DNA of 9,552 bases from Nitrospirota bacterium. GTDB lineage: Bacteria; Nitrospirota; Thermodesulfovibrionia; Thermodesulfovibrionales; JdFR-85. Location of the stretch: the NCBI GenBank assembly GCA_013152195.1, contig JAADGU010000051.1:1-9552 (forward strand), in the 5' to 3' direction. This document shows positions 1 through 5,988 of the stretch, one piece after another (within the stretch, counting starts at the first letter, position 1; each line of letters opens with the position of its first letter). The notes under the pieces were generated by a model. It ran no database searches. It was not told the DNA's origin and worked only from the letters and a program-made list of their open reading frames with translations. Position numbers and translations under genes: made by a program.

Positions 1-803
1 GCATTGATTTTTCAGATGCTCTTAAAGAGGCCCAGAGCCTGGGTTATGCAGAGGCCGACCCAACCCTTGACATTGAAGGATTTGATACAGCGCATAAACT
101 CACCATAATCTCCTCACTGGCCTTTGGAATTCCCCTCTCTTATGAGAAGATTTACATTGAAGGGATTACCAAACTCACTTTGCAGGATATAGAGTTTGCC
201 GGGGAATTGGGTTACAAGATAAAGCTTCTTGCGATTACAAAGGCTGTAAATGGAGAGGTTGAGCTCAGGGTGCATCCAACCATGATACCTGAAAATTACC
301 TGATATCCAGGGTTGACGGCGTACTGAATGCTGTTTACGTAATGGGAGATGCAGTTGGTGAGACTCTTTATTACGGCAGGGGTGCGGGTGACATGCCGAC
401 AGGCAGTGCTGTTGTAAGTGACATTGTGGAGATAGCAGGGGATATCAAAACCAAGGGTACCTCCTCTCACGGAATTGAGTTTATCGGAAAAAGGAGTGAC
501 CTCAAAATAAAGGCTATCGGTGACATAGAGTCCATGTATTATTTCAGGTTCACCGCCCTTGACCGTCCAGGCGTCCTCTCCAGGATATCCGGAATCCTCG
601 GGGAGTATAATATAGGCATAGCTGCAGTTATACAGAAGGGCAGACGGGCTGGTGCGGCGGTTCCACTTGTTGTGCTGACTCACAAGGCAAGGGAACGTGA
701 TGTTCAAAAGGCCCTTCAGGAGATAGACAGGCTTGACGTGGTAGCTGACAGGACAGCCTTTATCCGTGTAGAAGGCGAGGAAACAGAGGGATTAAACGAT
801 TGA
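1..803 (+). CDS. hom: Homoserine dehydrogenase, 5'-truncated by window edge
   Basis: NAD(P)-dependent homoserine dehydrogenase reduces aspartate semialdehyde to homoserine, the branch point to threonine and methionine, in the cytoplasm. The reading frame is open from base 3 to the TGA at 801-803 (266 visible residues); the Rossmann domain and start lie left of the window. Seen: the catalytic-domain segment AEADPTLDIEGFDTAHKLTI (about bases 48-107), which matches the family signature with its Asp and Lys (GFDTAHK, bases 78-98), followed by ITKLTLQDIEFAGELGYKIK. A C-terminal ACT domain starts near base 537 with FTALDRPGVLSRISGILGEY, typical of the long, amino-acid-regulated form, so feedback control (threonine in characterised members) is likely but inferred. 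The TTG at 180 is only an internal in-frame codon, not the start. It is followed after 51 bp by a TusA-family gene on the same strand. The identification is firm. Confidence 0.95.
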   Translation, partial: IDFSDALKEAQSLGYAEADPTLDIEGFDTAHKLTIISSLAFGIPLSYEKIYIEGITKLTLQDIEFAGELGYKIKLLAITKAVNGEVELRVHPTMIPENYLISRVDGVLNAVYVMGDAVGETLYYGRGAGDMPTGSAVVSDIVEIAGDIKTKGTSSHGIEFIGKRSDLKIKAIGDIESMYYFRFTALDRPGVLSRISGILGEYNIGIAAVIQKGRRAGAAVPLVVLTHKARERDVQKALQEIDRLDVVADRTAFIRVEGEETEGLND

Positions 804-840
804 CGAAGGACGATTTAATCTGCTAATCTTCAATTCTTGA

Positions 841-849
841 AGGGGAGGT
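841..849 (+). promoter_or_regulatory. Strong ribosome binding site of the tusA-like gene
   Basis: AGGGGAGGT lies 5 nt before the ATG at 855. It is a near-perfect Shine-Dalgarno sequence and fixes the start of the small downstream gene. No promoter is evident in the 51-bp gap after hom, so the gene is probably read from the hom transcript. Confidence 0.75.
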
Positions 850-854
850 AATTT

Positions 855-1100
855 ATGGAAGAGATTAAGCCTGATAAGACCATTAACATAAAAGGCCTGG
901 TCTGCCCTTACACCTTTGTAAAATCCAAACTCGCTATAGAGGATATGGAGGTTGGAGAGGTGCTTGAAATTATCCTCGACTATCCGGAGGCATCAAGGAG
1001 CATACCCAAATCCATGGAAGACCACGGTCACAAGGTACTGAAGGTTGAGAAGATCAATGATACAGACTGGGTAATTGTTATAAGAAAGGAGAGGGAGTGA
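855..1100 (+). CDS. TusA/SirA/YedF-family sulfur carrier protein
   Basis: An 81-residue cytoplasmic protein of the TusA family. Family members carry a persulfide on one conserved Cys and pass sulfur between proteins (thiouridine and molybdopterin synthesis, dissimilatory sulfur pathways). Seen: N-terminal NIKGLVCPYTFVKSKLAIED, with the active-site candidate Cys17 at the start of the first helix, then the family pattern GEVLEIILDYPEA...IPKSMEDHGHKVL. The classical motif is CPxP; here it is CPYT, with Thr replacing the second Pro. I recall this variant from TusA-like proteins encoded beside MoeB/ThiF enzymes. The length is normal. The start is supported by a strong Shine-Dalgarno. The stop TGA overlaps the ATG of the adenylyltransferase gene (TGATG), so the two are likely translationally coupled and act together. 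The exact acceptor is unknown; the symbol tusA is not assigned because the tRNA-thiolation role is not supported by context. Confidence 0.88.
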   Translation: MEEIKPDKTINIKGLVCPYTFVKSKLAIEDMEVGEVLEIILDYPEASRSIPKSMEDHGHKVLKVEKINDTDWVIVIRKERE

Positions 1101-1906
1101 TGGAACTTAATGACGAACAGATACACCGTTACAGCAGACATATTATTTTACCTGAGGTTGGAGGCAAGGGACAGAAGAAACTGCTCTCAGCAAGGGTCAT
1201 CCTGGTTGGAGCCGGGGGACTCGGGTGTCCGGTAGGCTATTACCTTGCTGCAGCCGGTGTGGGAACTATAGGAATAATAGACAACGACACTATCGAACTG
1301 AGTAACCTGCAGCGCCAGATCGCCCACAATACAGAGCGGGTCGGCATGCACAAGACCGACTCGGCAAAGAAGACATTTGAGGCCCTTAATCCGGACGTTA
1401 ATGTGATTGCAATAAAGGAGAGAATTACAAAGGACAATATCCTTGACTTTATAAAGGATTATGACATTGTAGTCGATGGCAGTGACAACTTTCCCACAAG
1501 ATACCTTGTAAACGACGCATGTGTCCTCTCCGGCAAGCCGTTGGTGAGTGGCGCCATCCTGAGATTCGAAGGCCAGGTGACTACAATCCTGCCTAAAGAG
1601 GGACACTGCTACAGGTGTCTCTTTGAAGAGCCACCTCCTCCGGGGCTTGTCCCGTCATGTCAGGAGGCAGGGGTTTTGGGTGCGCTTCCGGGTGTTATAG
1701 GCGGATTGCAGGCCATGGAGGTACTTAAGCTGATACTCGGAAAAGGGGAACCACTTAAAAACCGGTTACTCATCTATGATGCCCTGAAGACGTCCTTCAG
1801 AAAGGTCAAGATACCCAAAAATCCTGCATGTCCTGTATGTGGAGAAAACCCTACCATTACAGAGCTTCATGATTATGAGGCTGAATACTGTCAGATGAGG
1901 CTCTAA
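1100..1906 (+). CDS. MoeB/ThiF/HesA-family adenylyltransferase
   Basis: An E1-like enzyme that uses ATP to adenylate the C-terminal Gly-Gly of a small ubiquitin-like sulfur carrier (MoaD/ThiS type) before thiocarboxylation; cytoplasmic. Seen (268 aa from ATG 1100): RYSRHIILPEVG near residues 10-21, nucleotide-binding VGAGGLGCP (36-44), DND and ELSNLQRQ (61-73), DGSDNFPTRYLVND (126-139), the candidate catalytic Cys187 in PSCQEAG, and two zinc CxxC pairs (Cys170/173 and Cys244/247). There is no C-terminal rhodanese domain, and the length fits bacterial MoeB. The ATG overlaps the tusA TGA; AAAGGAG (1085-1091) serves as ribosome binding site. A GTG at 1097 is an alternative start adding one residue. 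No MoaD/ThiS-like carrier gene is visible in the window, so substrate and pathway (molybdopterin, thiamine, or cysteine/homocysteine synthesis) stay open; the neighbouring hom favours an amino-acid sulfur role by inference. Confidence 0.9.
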   Translation: MELNDEQIHRYSRHIILPEVGGKGQKKLLSARVILVGAGGLGCPVGYYLAAAGVGTIGIIDNDTIELSNLQRQIAHNTERVGMHKTDSAKKTFEALNPDVNVIAIKERITKDNILDFIKDYDIVVDGSDNFPTRYLVNDACVLSGKPLVSGAILRFEGQVTTILPKEGHCYRCLFEEPPPPGLVPSCQEAGVLGALPGVIGGLQAMEVLKLILGKGEPLKNRLLIYDALKTSFRKVKIPKNPACPVCGENPTITELHDYEAEYCQMRL

Positions 1907-1976
1907 TTGCAGGCCTTTTAGCCGCAGAGGCAAAAGATACCGGAAAGCAACTACAGGGGTCAGGGGTACAGGAGGA

Positions 1977-3101
1977 ATGAGAGATACAGTGCCTTCAAAA
2001 GTCTTTTTTGCACCTGCAAGGGTTACGAAGTGGAAATATGATGACAGTATGCCGGGAAAGCTTCAACGCCTTCTGAAGACCTTTAATCTGTCTGCAGTAT
2101 TTGACAAAGACGAGTGGGTAGCAATAAAAACACACTTCGGCTCCCCGGGTGCGCACCGGATTGTCAGGCCTGTCTTTCTGAGCAGGGTCGTTGACGCAGT
2201 AAATGAGGTGGGGGCCAACCCCTTTGTCACAGACACGGTAAGGATCAAGGGACTTGAATACCTGAAGGTGGCAAATTCAAACGGAATAAACCATCTCTCG
2301 GTCGGAGCCCCTGTAATACTTGCTGACGGACTCTTTGGCAATGACAATATCATATTGCCGGCAGGTGAAATTCTCGGCAGGATTGCCGTGGCCTCGGCAA
2401 TACACGATGTAACGGCCATGGTGGTCTGCTCCCATGTAAAGGGACATATAAATGCCGGTTATGCAGGGGCATTAAAGAATATGGCCATGGGTGGCGTAAG
2501 CTCCTCTCACAGAGAGTGCGGATGGAAATGCGGCAGGGGATCCATGCATACCATCGGAGAGGGAGAGCTTACATGGAATGAAGAGCTCTGTAACTACTGC
2601 ATGCAGTGCGTGGAGCTCTGTCCCCTTGAATTGCTCGCCTTCAAAGATGATAAACTCAGGTGGGACAAGGAGCACTGCTGGAGGTGCGGCCGCTGTGAAA
2701 GGGGCTGTCAGGCAGGGGCCATCCACTTGCCGGGAGATGATGAGAGGTTCATGAGGTCCCTGGCAGAGGCCGCCATGGTTGTGATTAAAACCTTCAGACC
2801 TGACAAGATTATTTACATAAACTTCCTCACAGAGATCCAGCCCGAGTGTGACTGTATGCCGGCAGCTGATGTACCTGTTGTACAGGATATCGGCATCTTG
2901 TTAAGCAATGATATAGTTGCCATTGAACAGGCCTCCATTGATGTTCTGAAAGAAAAGCACCTGCCGTCCTCCATGGCTGAAGATGTGGATGCAGAGGGCG
3001 ATATATTTAAAGGGCTCCATAGTAAACCCTATGAGCTACAGGTATCAGAGGCTGAACGTCTCGGCCTTGGCAGCAGACGATACGAGTTAGTCACTCTTTA
3101 A
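1977..3101 (+). CDS. DUF362 protein with two [4Fe-4S] ferredoxin motifs
   Basis: A 374-residue predicted cytoplasmic iron-sulfur protein of the DUF362 / 'uncharacterised Fe-S center' type. Seen: an N-terminal DUF362 region (about 8-190) with KTHFGSPGAHRIVRP, a VTDTVRIKG segment and HVKGHINAGYAGALKNMAMG; a dicluster ferredoxin insert with CNYCMQCVELCP (Cys205, 208, 211, 215) and CWRCGRCERGC (Cys234, 237, 240, 244); then a C-terminal DUF362 half (about 265-330). Extra Cys pairs occur at 181/185 (CGWKC) and 291/293 (CDC). The cysteine spacing predicts two [4Fe-4S] clusters and an electron-transfer role; the reaction is not known for the family. Start: AGGAGG (1970-1975) is only 1 nt from the ATG, so either AGGGG (1962-1966) serves ATG 1977 or translation begins at GTG 1989. 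It lies 70 bp after the MoeB-like gene, on the same strand. Context suggests a redox partner in sulfur or amino-acid metabolism, which is inference. Confidence 0.85.
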   Translation: MRDTVPSKVFFAPARVTKWKYDDSMPGKLQRLLKTFNLSAVFDKDEWVAIKTHFGSPGAHRIVRPVFLSRVVDAVNEVGANPFVTDTVRIKGLEYLKVANSNGINHLSVGAPVILADGLFGNDNIILPAGEILGRIAVASAIHDVTAMVVCSHVKGHINAGYAGALKNMAMGGVSSSHRECGWKCGRGSMHTIGEGELTWNEELCNYCMQCVELCPLELLAFKDDKLRWDKEHCWRCGRCERGCQAGAIHLPGDDERFMRSLAEAAMVVIKTFRPDKIIYINFLTEIQPECDCMPAADVPVVQDIGILLSNDIVAIEQASIDVLKEKHLPSSMAEDVDAEGDIFKGLHSKPYELQVSEAERLGLGSRRYELVTL

Positions 3102-3145
3102 GTAAGGCTTACCCTCCTGTTAACCTACAAGGAAAGGAAGAAGAC

Positions 3146-3654
3146 ATGCTGATAGAAAAACGGCTCAGGGAACTTGAAATAGAACTCCCTGAAGCACCAT
3201 CTCCCCTCGGCTCATACACCCCTGCCCTGATGACAGGAAACCTGCTCTTTCTCAGCGGAATATTGCCCCTTAAGGACGGGGCGCTGCTTGCAGAGGGTAT
3301 AGTTGGCAAGGATGTCGATATTGATACTGCCACAGAGAGGCAGCACGCCGGATAGTGGTTAATGCCCTCTCGATCGTCAGGGAGACCTGCGGTCTCGAAA
3401 ATATCAGCAGGTGCATCAGGCTGAATGGTTATATTGCCTCAGAGACAAACTTCCATGAACAGCCCACAGTACTGAATGCAGCCTCTGACCTGCTCAGGGA
3501 GATATTCGGAGAGCGGGGCATTCACACAAGAACAGCCATCGGTGTCGCTGTCCTGCCGATGAATGCACCTGTAGAGATAGATTTTATTTTTGAGGTGAGA
3601 CAAACAACAGACGGGCAACCACGGGGGGGTGCCCCTACCGGGATTGTGCAATGA
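3146..3654 (+). pseudogene. RidA/YjgF/UK114-family gene broken by a frameshift
   Basis: RidA-family enzymes hydrolyse reactive imines/enamines released by PLP enzymes (2-aminoacrylate and similar). The first part (3146-3354) encodes LGSYTPALMTGNLLFLSGIL, the start of the fold, and stops at TAG 3353-3355. The rest lies in another frame and encodes EAARRIVVNALSIVRETCGL, then SETNFHEQPTVLNAASDLL and GERGIHTRTAIGVAVLPMNA with the family Arg. Joining at ACAGAG/GCAGCA (3332-3345) gives an uninterrupted family sequence, so two extra bases (AG in an AGAGAG run, 3334-3339) explain the break; a one-base loss is also possible. The repaired protein would have 168 residues. About 150 are RidA and the last 18 (RQTTDGQPRGGAPTGIVQ) come from a REP element. 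The ribosome binding site is GGAAAGGAAG (3131-3140). The GTG at 3355 is not a real start. It is a pseudogene or a sequencing error. Confidence 0.85.
3613..3638 (+). repeat. REP element, forward, fused to the RidA frame
   Basis: 26-bp REP-like element beginning GGGCAACCAC and ending GTGCCCCTAC. The halves can fold (GGGCA...TGCCC). It is preceded by CAAACAACAGACGG, which also recurs (with changes) at 4005-4018 and 4023-4036 beside the internal REP. It is translated in the RidA frame as GQPRGGAPT, so the natural RidA stop has been lost or displaced. Confidence 0.8.
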
Positions 3655-4277
3655 AATACAATCCTGATATCCATCACCGCCGTTCCATTCGATTAAAAGG
3701 TTACGATTATTCACAGGCGGGATTATATTTTATAACCATTTGCATACAAAACCGATTGTGTTTGTTCGGGGAGATCAAAGAAGGAGAAATGGTTTTGAAT
3801 GATGCGGGCATAATGATCAAAACCGTATGGCATGAAATCCCGGAATATTATCATGAATCCAATGTTCATGATTTTGTCGTTATGCCAAATCATGTTCATG
3901 GAATCATTCAAATCATATCCAATCCCGTAGGGGCTGGCCCCCGTGCCTGCCCTATCTGTTACCGCCCTATCCGTGCCTGCCCTACCCACCCTATCAATGA
4001 ATTGCAAACAACAAACGGTCGACAAACAACGAATGGGCAACCACAGGGGGATGCCCCTACGATGTCATTATCAGATATTATACATCGGGTTAAAACATTA
4101 ACCACAAAACGGTATACGGACGGGGTTAAAAATAATGATTGGGCTCGATTTAACAAAAAATTATGGCAACGCAATTATTACGAGCATATTATCCGTGATG
4201 AAAAATCATATTATCAGATATCAGAATACATACAAACCAATCCTCTGAAATGGCAGGATGACGAATATTATGCATAA
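3651..4277 (+). CDS. REP-associated tyrosine transposase (RAYT, Y1_Tnp)
   Basis: A 208-residue single-strand DNA endonuclease of the HUH/Y1 superfamily (IS200/IS605-like, TnpA-REP group) that nicks and rejoins at REP hairpins. Seen: the N-terminal start NPDIHHRRSIRLKGYDYSQA, typical of one RAYT subfamily; the HUH motif in VVMPNHVHGI (His81, His83); KLWQRNYYEHIIRDEKSY; and the catalytic-Tyr helix EYIQTNP (Tyr193), aligning with DYIYINP of E. coli TnpA-REP. Residues about 92-137 (PVGAGPRACP... to QPQGDAPT) are translated from an inverted REP pair and form an added linker between the two catalytic halves. Key residues are all present, so it may be active. The ATG overlaps the RidA-frame TGA (ATGA) and no Shine-Dalgarno is visible, so expression may depend on the upstream frame. 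The gene looks more AT-rich than its neighbours outside the REP parts, consistent with transfer. Confidence 0.9.
   Translation: MKYNPDIHHRRSIRLKGYDYSQAGLYFITICIQNRLCLFGEIKEGEMVLNDAGIMIKTVWHEIPEYYHESNVHDFVVMPNHVHGIIQIISNPVGAGPRACPICYRPIRACPTHPINELQTTNGRQTTNGQPQGDAPTMSLSDIIHRVKTLTTKRYTDGVKNNDWARFNKKLWQRNYYEHIIRDEKSYYQISEYIQTNPLKWQDDEYYA
3927..4060 (+). repeat. Inverted REP pair (REPIN-like) inside the RAYT gene
   Basis: Inverted element 3927-3954 begins GTAGGGGCTGGCCCC; forward element 4035-4060 ends ATGCCCCTAC. Their outer 8 bases (GTAGGGGC / GCCCCTAC) are exact complements, so the pair can fold into one long hairpin. The spacer carries a second copy of CCGTGCCTGCCCTA (3941-3954 and 3971-3984) and a tandem CAAACAACRAAYGG (4005-4018, 4023-4036). 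The whole insert keeps the transposase reading frame. Confidence 0.8.
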
Positions 4278-4290
4278 AATCACGAAACCC

Positions 4291-4393
4291 GTAGGGGCCG
4301 GCCCCTGTGCCTGCCCCATGTCTTGCCAACCCGTACCTGACCTGACATTCATGAACATCAAAATAACGGGCAACCACAGGGGGGTGCCCCTAC
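4291..4393 (+). repeat. Inverted REP pair (REPIN-like) downstream of the RAYT
   Basis: Inverted element 4291-4317 contains the perfect palindrome GGGGCCGGCCCC (4294-4305) after the GTA of its GTAG end; forward element 4368-4393 ends GTGCCCCTAC. The reverse complement of the second matches the first at about 21 of 26 positions by eye. About 50 bp separate the two. Transcripts could fold here into a stable structure between the RAYT and der, possibly acting as a transcription attenuator, which is inference. Confidence 0.78.
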
Positions 4394-4464
4394 ATTATTA
4401 TCCCGAAACATGCGAAGCAATACCTCGTTCATAGACAGTCAAACCTGATTTCTGCCATATCTGT

Positions 4465-4470
4465 TATACT
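4465..4470 (+). promoter_or_regulatory. Possible -10 element for der
   Basis: TATACT, a close match to the sigma-70 -10 hexamer, lies 9 nt before the der ATG. Transcription would begin at or within a few bases of the start codon, giving a leaderless or nearly leaderless message; no Shine-Dalgarno is visible upstream of the ATG. No good -35 hexamer sits at the right distance (TAGACA at 4431-4436 is too far), so this is tentative. Confidence 0.3.
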
Positions 4471-4479
4471 ATTTATTCC

Positions 4480-5796
4480 ATGCCTAAACCTTTAATCGCA
4501 ATAATCGGAAGGCCCAATGTGGGCAAGTCCACACTATTCAACAGGATGACCCGTACACACAAGGCCATAGTTGAAGATATACCCGGTGTCACAAGGGACA
4601 GGATTTACGAGGAGGCCACCTATGACGAGAGGGAATTTATTGTCATAGATACCGGCGGCCTCTTTCCTGAGACAGATGAGGAGATCCTGATTCAGACCAG
4701 ACAGCAAGCCATGTTTGCCGTAGAGGAGGCTGACCTTATAGTGTTACTCCTTGACGGAAAAGAAGGCCTTACAGAACTGGACAGGCAGATTGTCGGCATG
4801 ATGAGACCCGTAAGAAAAAAGGTCCTCTATGTGGTCAACAAAATTGACGCCCGCAACAGGGAAGACAGGCTCTTTGACTTCTATTCCCTTGGCGTTGACG
4901 AGCTGATTCCTTTATCAGCAGCCACAGGATACGGTTTTGCCGAATTTATGGAAAAAGTCCTTGAAAACCTGCCTGAAAAAGAGGTTGTTGAAAAGGCCGC
5001 TGAGGGCCTGCCGGGAATTGCCATTGTGGGAAAACCGAATGTTGGAAAGTCCACCTTTGTTAACTCCCTGCTCGGAAAGGATCGAATGATTGTAAGTAGT
5101 GAACCAGGGACTACACGGGATTCCGTTGACAGTATCTGCAAATATTACGGAAAAGAATACGTCATCATTGATACAGCAGGCCTGCGCCGTAAATCAAAGA
5201 TAGCAGACCACTCGCTGGAAAAATTCATGATTATCAGGGTGGTCAGGAGTATCGAGAGGGCTGATGTAGTACTCCTGCTCATAGACGCCAGTGAAGGTAT
5301 ATCAGAGCAGGACCAGAAGATAGCAGCATTGATCAGCAGATATGGAAAAGGACTTGTTCTTCTCGTTAATAAATGGGACCTCATTGAAGACCCCGACAAG
5401 AGGTACAAGGAACTCCTGAGGGAGATTCACTGGAAACTGCGCTTTGTTGAATATGCCCCTGTCCTGACAATATCCGGACTCTCACACAAGAGGATTACCA
5501 AGGTCTTTTCCATGGTTGACGAGATTATAAACGAACGGAAAAAGCGTATATCCACCTCAGCCCTTAATAAATTCGTCTCGGAGATAGCACCGTTACTCCC
5601 AACACACAAGGGTAAAAAGACAAAAATATTCTACATGACCCAGACGGAGACCGAGCCACCTACATTCGTCCTCTTCGTAAACTATCCGCAGGTCTTCAAA
5701 CCGGAACATGTAAGGTTCATGGAAAGACTGATACGGCAAAAGTACACATTTAAAGGCACCCCCATCAGGGTCTTCATCCGTCAAAGGAGCAAATGA
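4480..5796 (+). CDS. der: Ribosome biogenesis GTPase Der (EngA)
   Basis: An essential GTPase with two tandem G domains that helps late 50S subunit assembly in the cytoplasm. Seen in 438 residues (usual length): first G domain with GRPNVGKS (10-17), DTGG (57-60), NKID (120-123) and SAATG (146-150); an acidic linker about 163-177; second G domain with GKPNVGKS (184-191), DTAG (231-234) and NKWD (297-300); a C-terminal KH-like domain (about 355-438) ending TPIRVFIRQRSK. All nucleotide-binding motifs are intact. The ATG gives the family N-terminus PLIAIIGRPNVGKS; there is no clear ribosome binding site before it. It is separated from the RAYT by a REP pair and is convergent with the - strand cassette, with only 33 bp between stop codons. 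It looks like core genome, unrelated in function to its neighbours. Confidence 0.97.
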   Translation: MPKPLIAIIGRPNVGKSTLFNRMTRTHKAIVEDIPGVTRDRIYEEATYDEREFIVIDTGGLFPETDEEILIQTRQQAMFAVEEADLIVLLLDGKEGLTELDRQIVGMMRPVRKKVLYVVNKIDARNREDRLFDFYSLGVDELIPLSAATGYGFAEFMEKVLENLPEKEVVEKAAEGLPGIAIVGKPNVGKSTFVNSLLGKDRMIVSSEPGTTRDSVDSICKYYGKEYVIIDTAGLRRKSKIADHSLEKFMIIRVVRSIERADVVLLLIDASEGISEQDQKIAALISRYGKGLVLLVNKWDLIEDPDKRYKELLREIHWKLRFVEYAPVLTISGLSHKRITKVFSMVDEIINERKKRISTSALNKFVSEIAPLLPTHKGKKTKIFYMTQTETEPPTFVLFVNYPQVFKPEHVRFMERLIRQKYTFKGTPIRVFIRQRSK

Positions 5797-5829
5797 AAAA
5801 ACCCTCACCCTTCCCGCAGCAATAAAATC

Positions 5830-5988
5830 TCAGAACAGCGCATAGATAAACGGTGCCACGGCAGAGCCTTGCGTAAAGACTATCAGGGCTCCCAGAAGTA
5901 CAAGAAAGATGATTATAGGCGCTATCCACCACTTCTTACGTTCCCTGAGAAAATCCCAGACTTCTGCCAAGACTGATAACTTGCTCAT
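5830..5988 (-). CDS. DUF5989-family membrane microprotein, copy 1
   Basis: A 52-residue protein. Seen: N-terminal amphipathic stretch VLAEVWDFLRERKKWWIAP, then one hydrophobic segment (about 22-39), then TQGSAVAPFIYALF at the very C-terminus. This matches my memory of the DUF5989 family, small single-pass proteins encoded beside SxtJ proteins and O-carbamoyltransferases; SxtK of saxitoxin clusters is of similar size. The basic RERKK before the membrane segment predicts the N-terminus inside. Its ATG (5988-5986) overlaps the stop TGA of the SGNH gene (5987-5985) as ATGA, so translation is probably coupled. It is nearly identical to copy 2: residues 9-52 differ only at one Ile/Val. The molecular function is unknown; a role as a membrane partner of SGNH or SxtJ is inference. 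Confidence 0.85.
   Translation of the reverse strand: MSKLSVLAEVWDFLRERKKWWIAPIIIFLVLLGALIVFTQGSAVAPFIYALF

Larger units (their letters stand above)
3599..4393 (+). mobile_element. RAYT locus: transposase gene with five REP elements
   Basis: This stretch holds one REP-associated tyrosine transposase gene with REP-like elements on both sides and inside it. Element orientation alternates: forward 3613-3638, inverted 3927-3954, forward 4035-4060, inverted 4291-4317, forward 4368-4393. All keep the outer GTAG/CTAC end and a GGGGC...GCCCC-type hairpin, as known for REPs served by RAYTs. RAYTs are usually regarded as domesticated, REP-mobilising enzymes rather than complete insertion sequences, so the outer limits here are the outer repeats and not proven transposon ends. 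I see no target-site duplication. The left boundary lies inside the 3' end of the RidA frame, which suggests arrival next to or into that gene. Confidence 0.75.

Noticed and set aside
114..707. Minus-strand 197-aa frame opposite hom
   Set aside because: It is antisense to a clear homoserine dehydrogenase sequence and shows no domain of its own.
180..803. Homoserine dehydrogenase starting at TTG 180
   Set aside because: The same frame is open from base 3 and encodes conserved catalytic-domain sequence, so the gene begins left of the window.
3355..3654. Separate 99-aa gene starting at GTG 3355
   Set aside because: It begins in the middle of a RidA domain, and conserved RidA residues lie upstream in the same frame; it is the 3' half of a frameshifted gene.
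3613..4393. CRISPR-like array
   Set aside because: The repeats alternate in orientation, spacing is irregular, the spacers include coding sequence, and the repeats have GTAG-type REP ends beside a RAYT.
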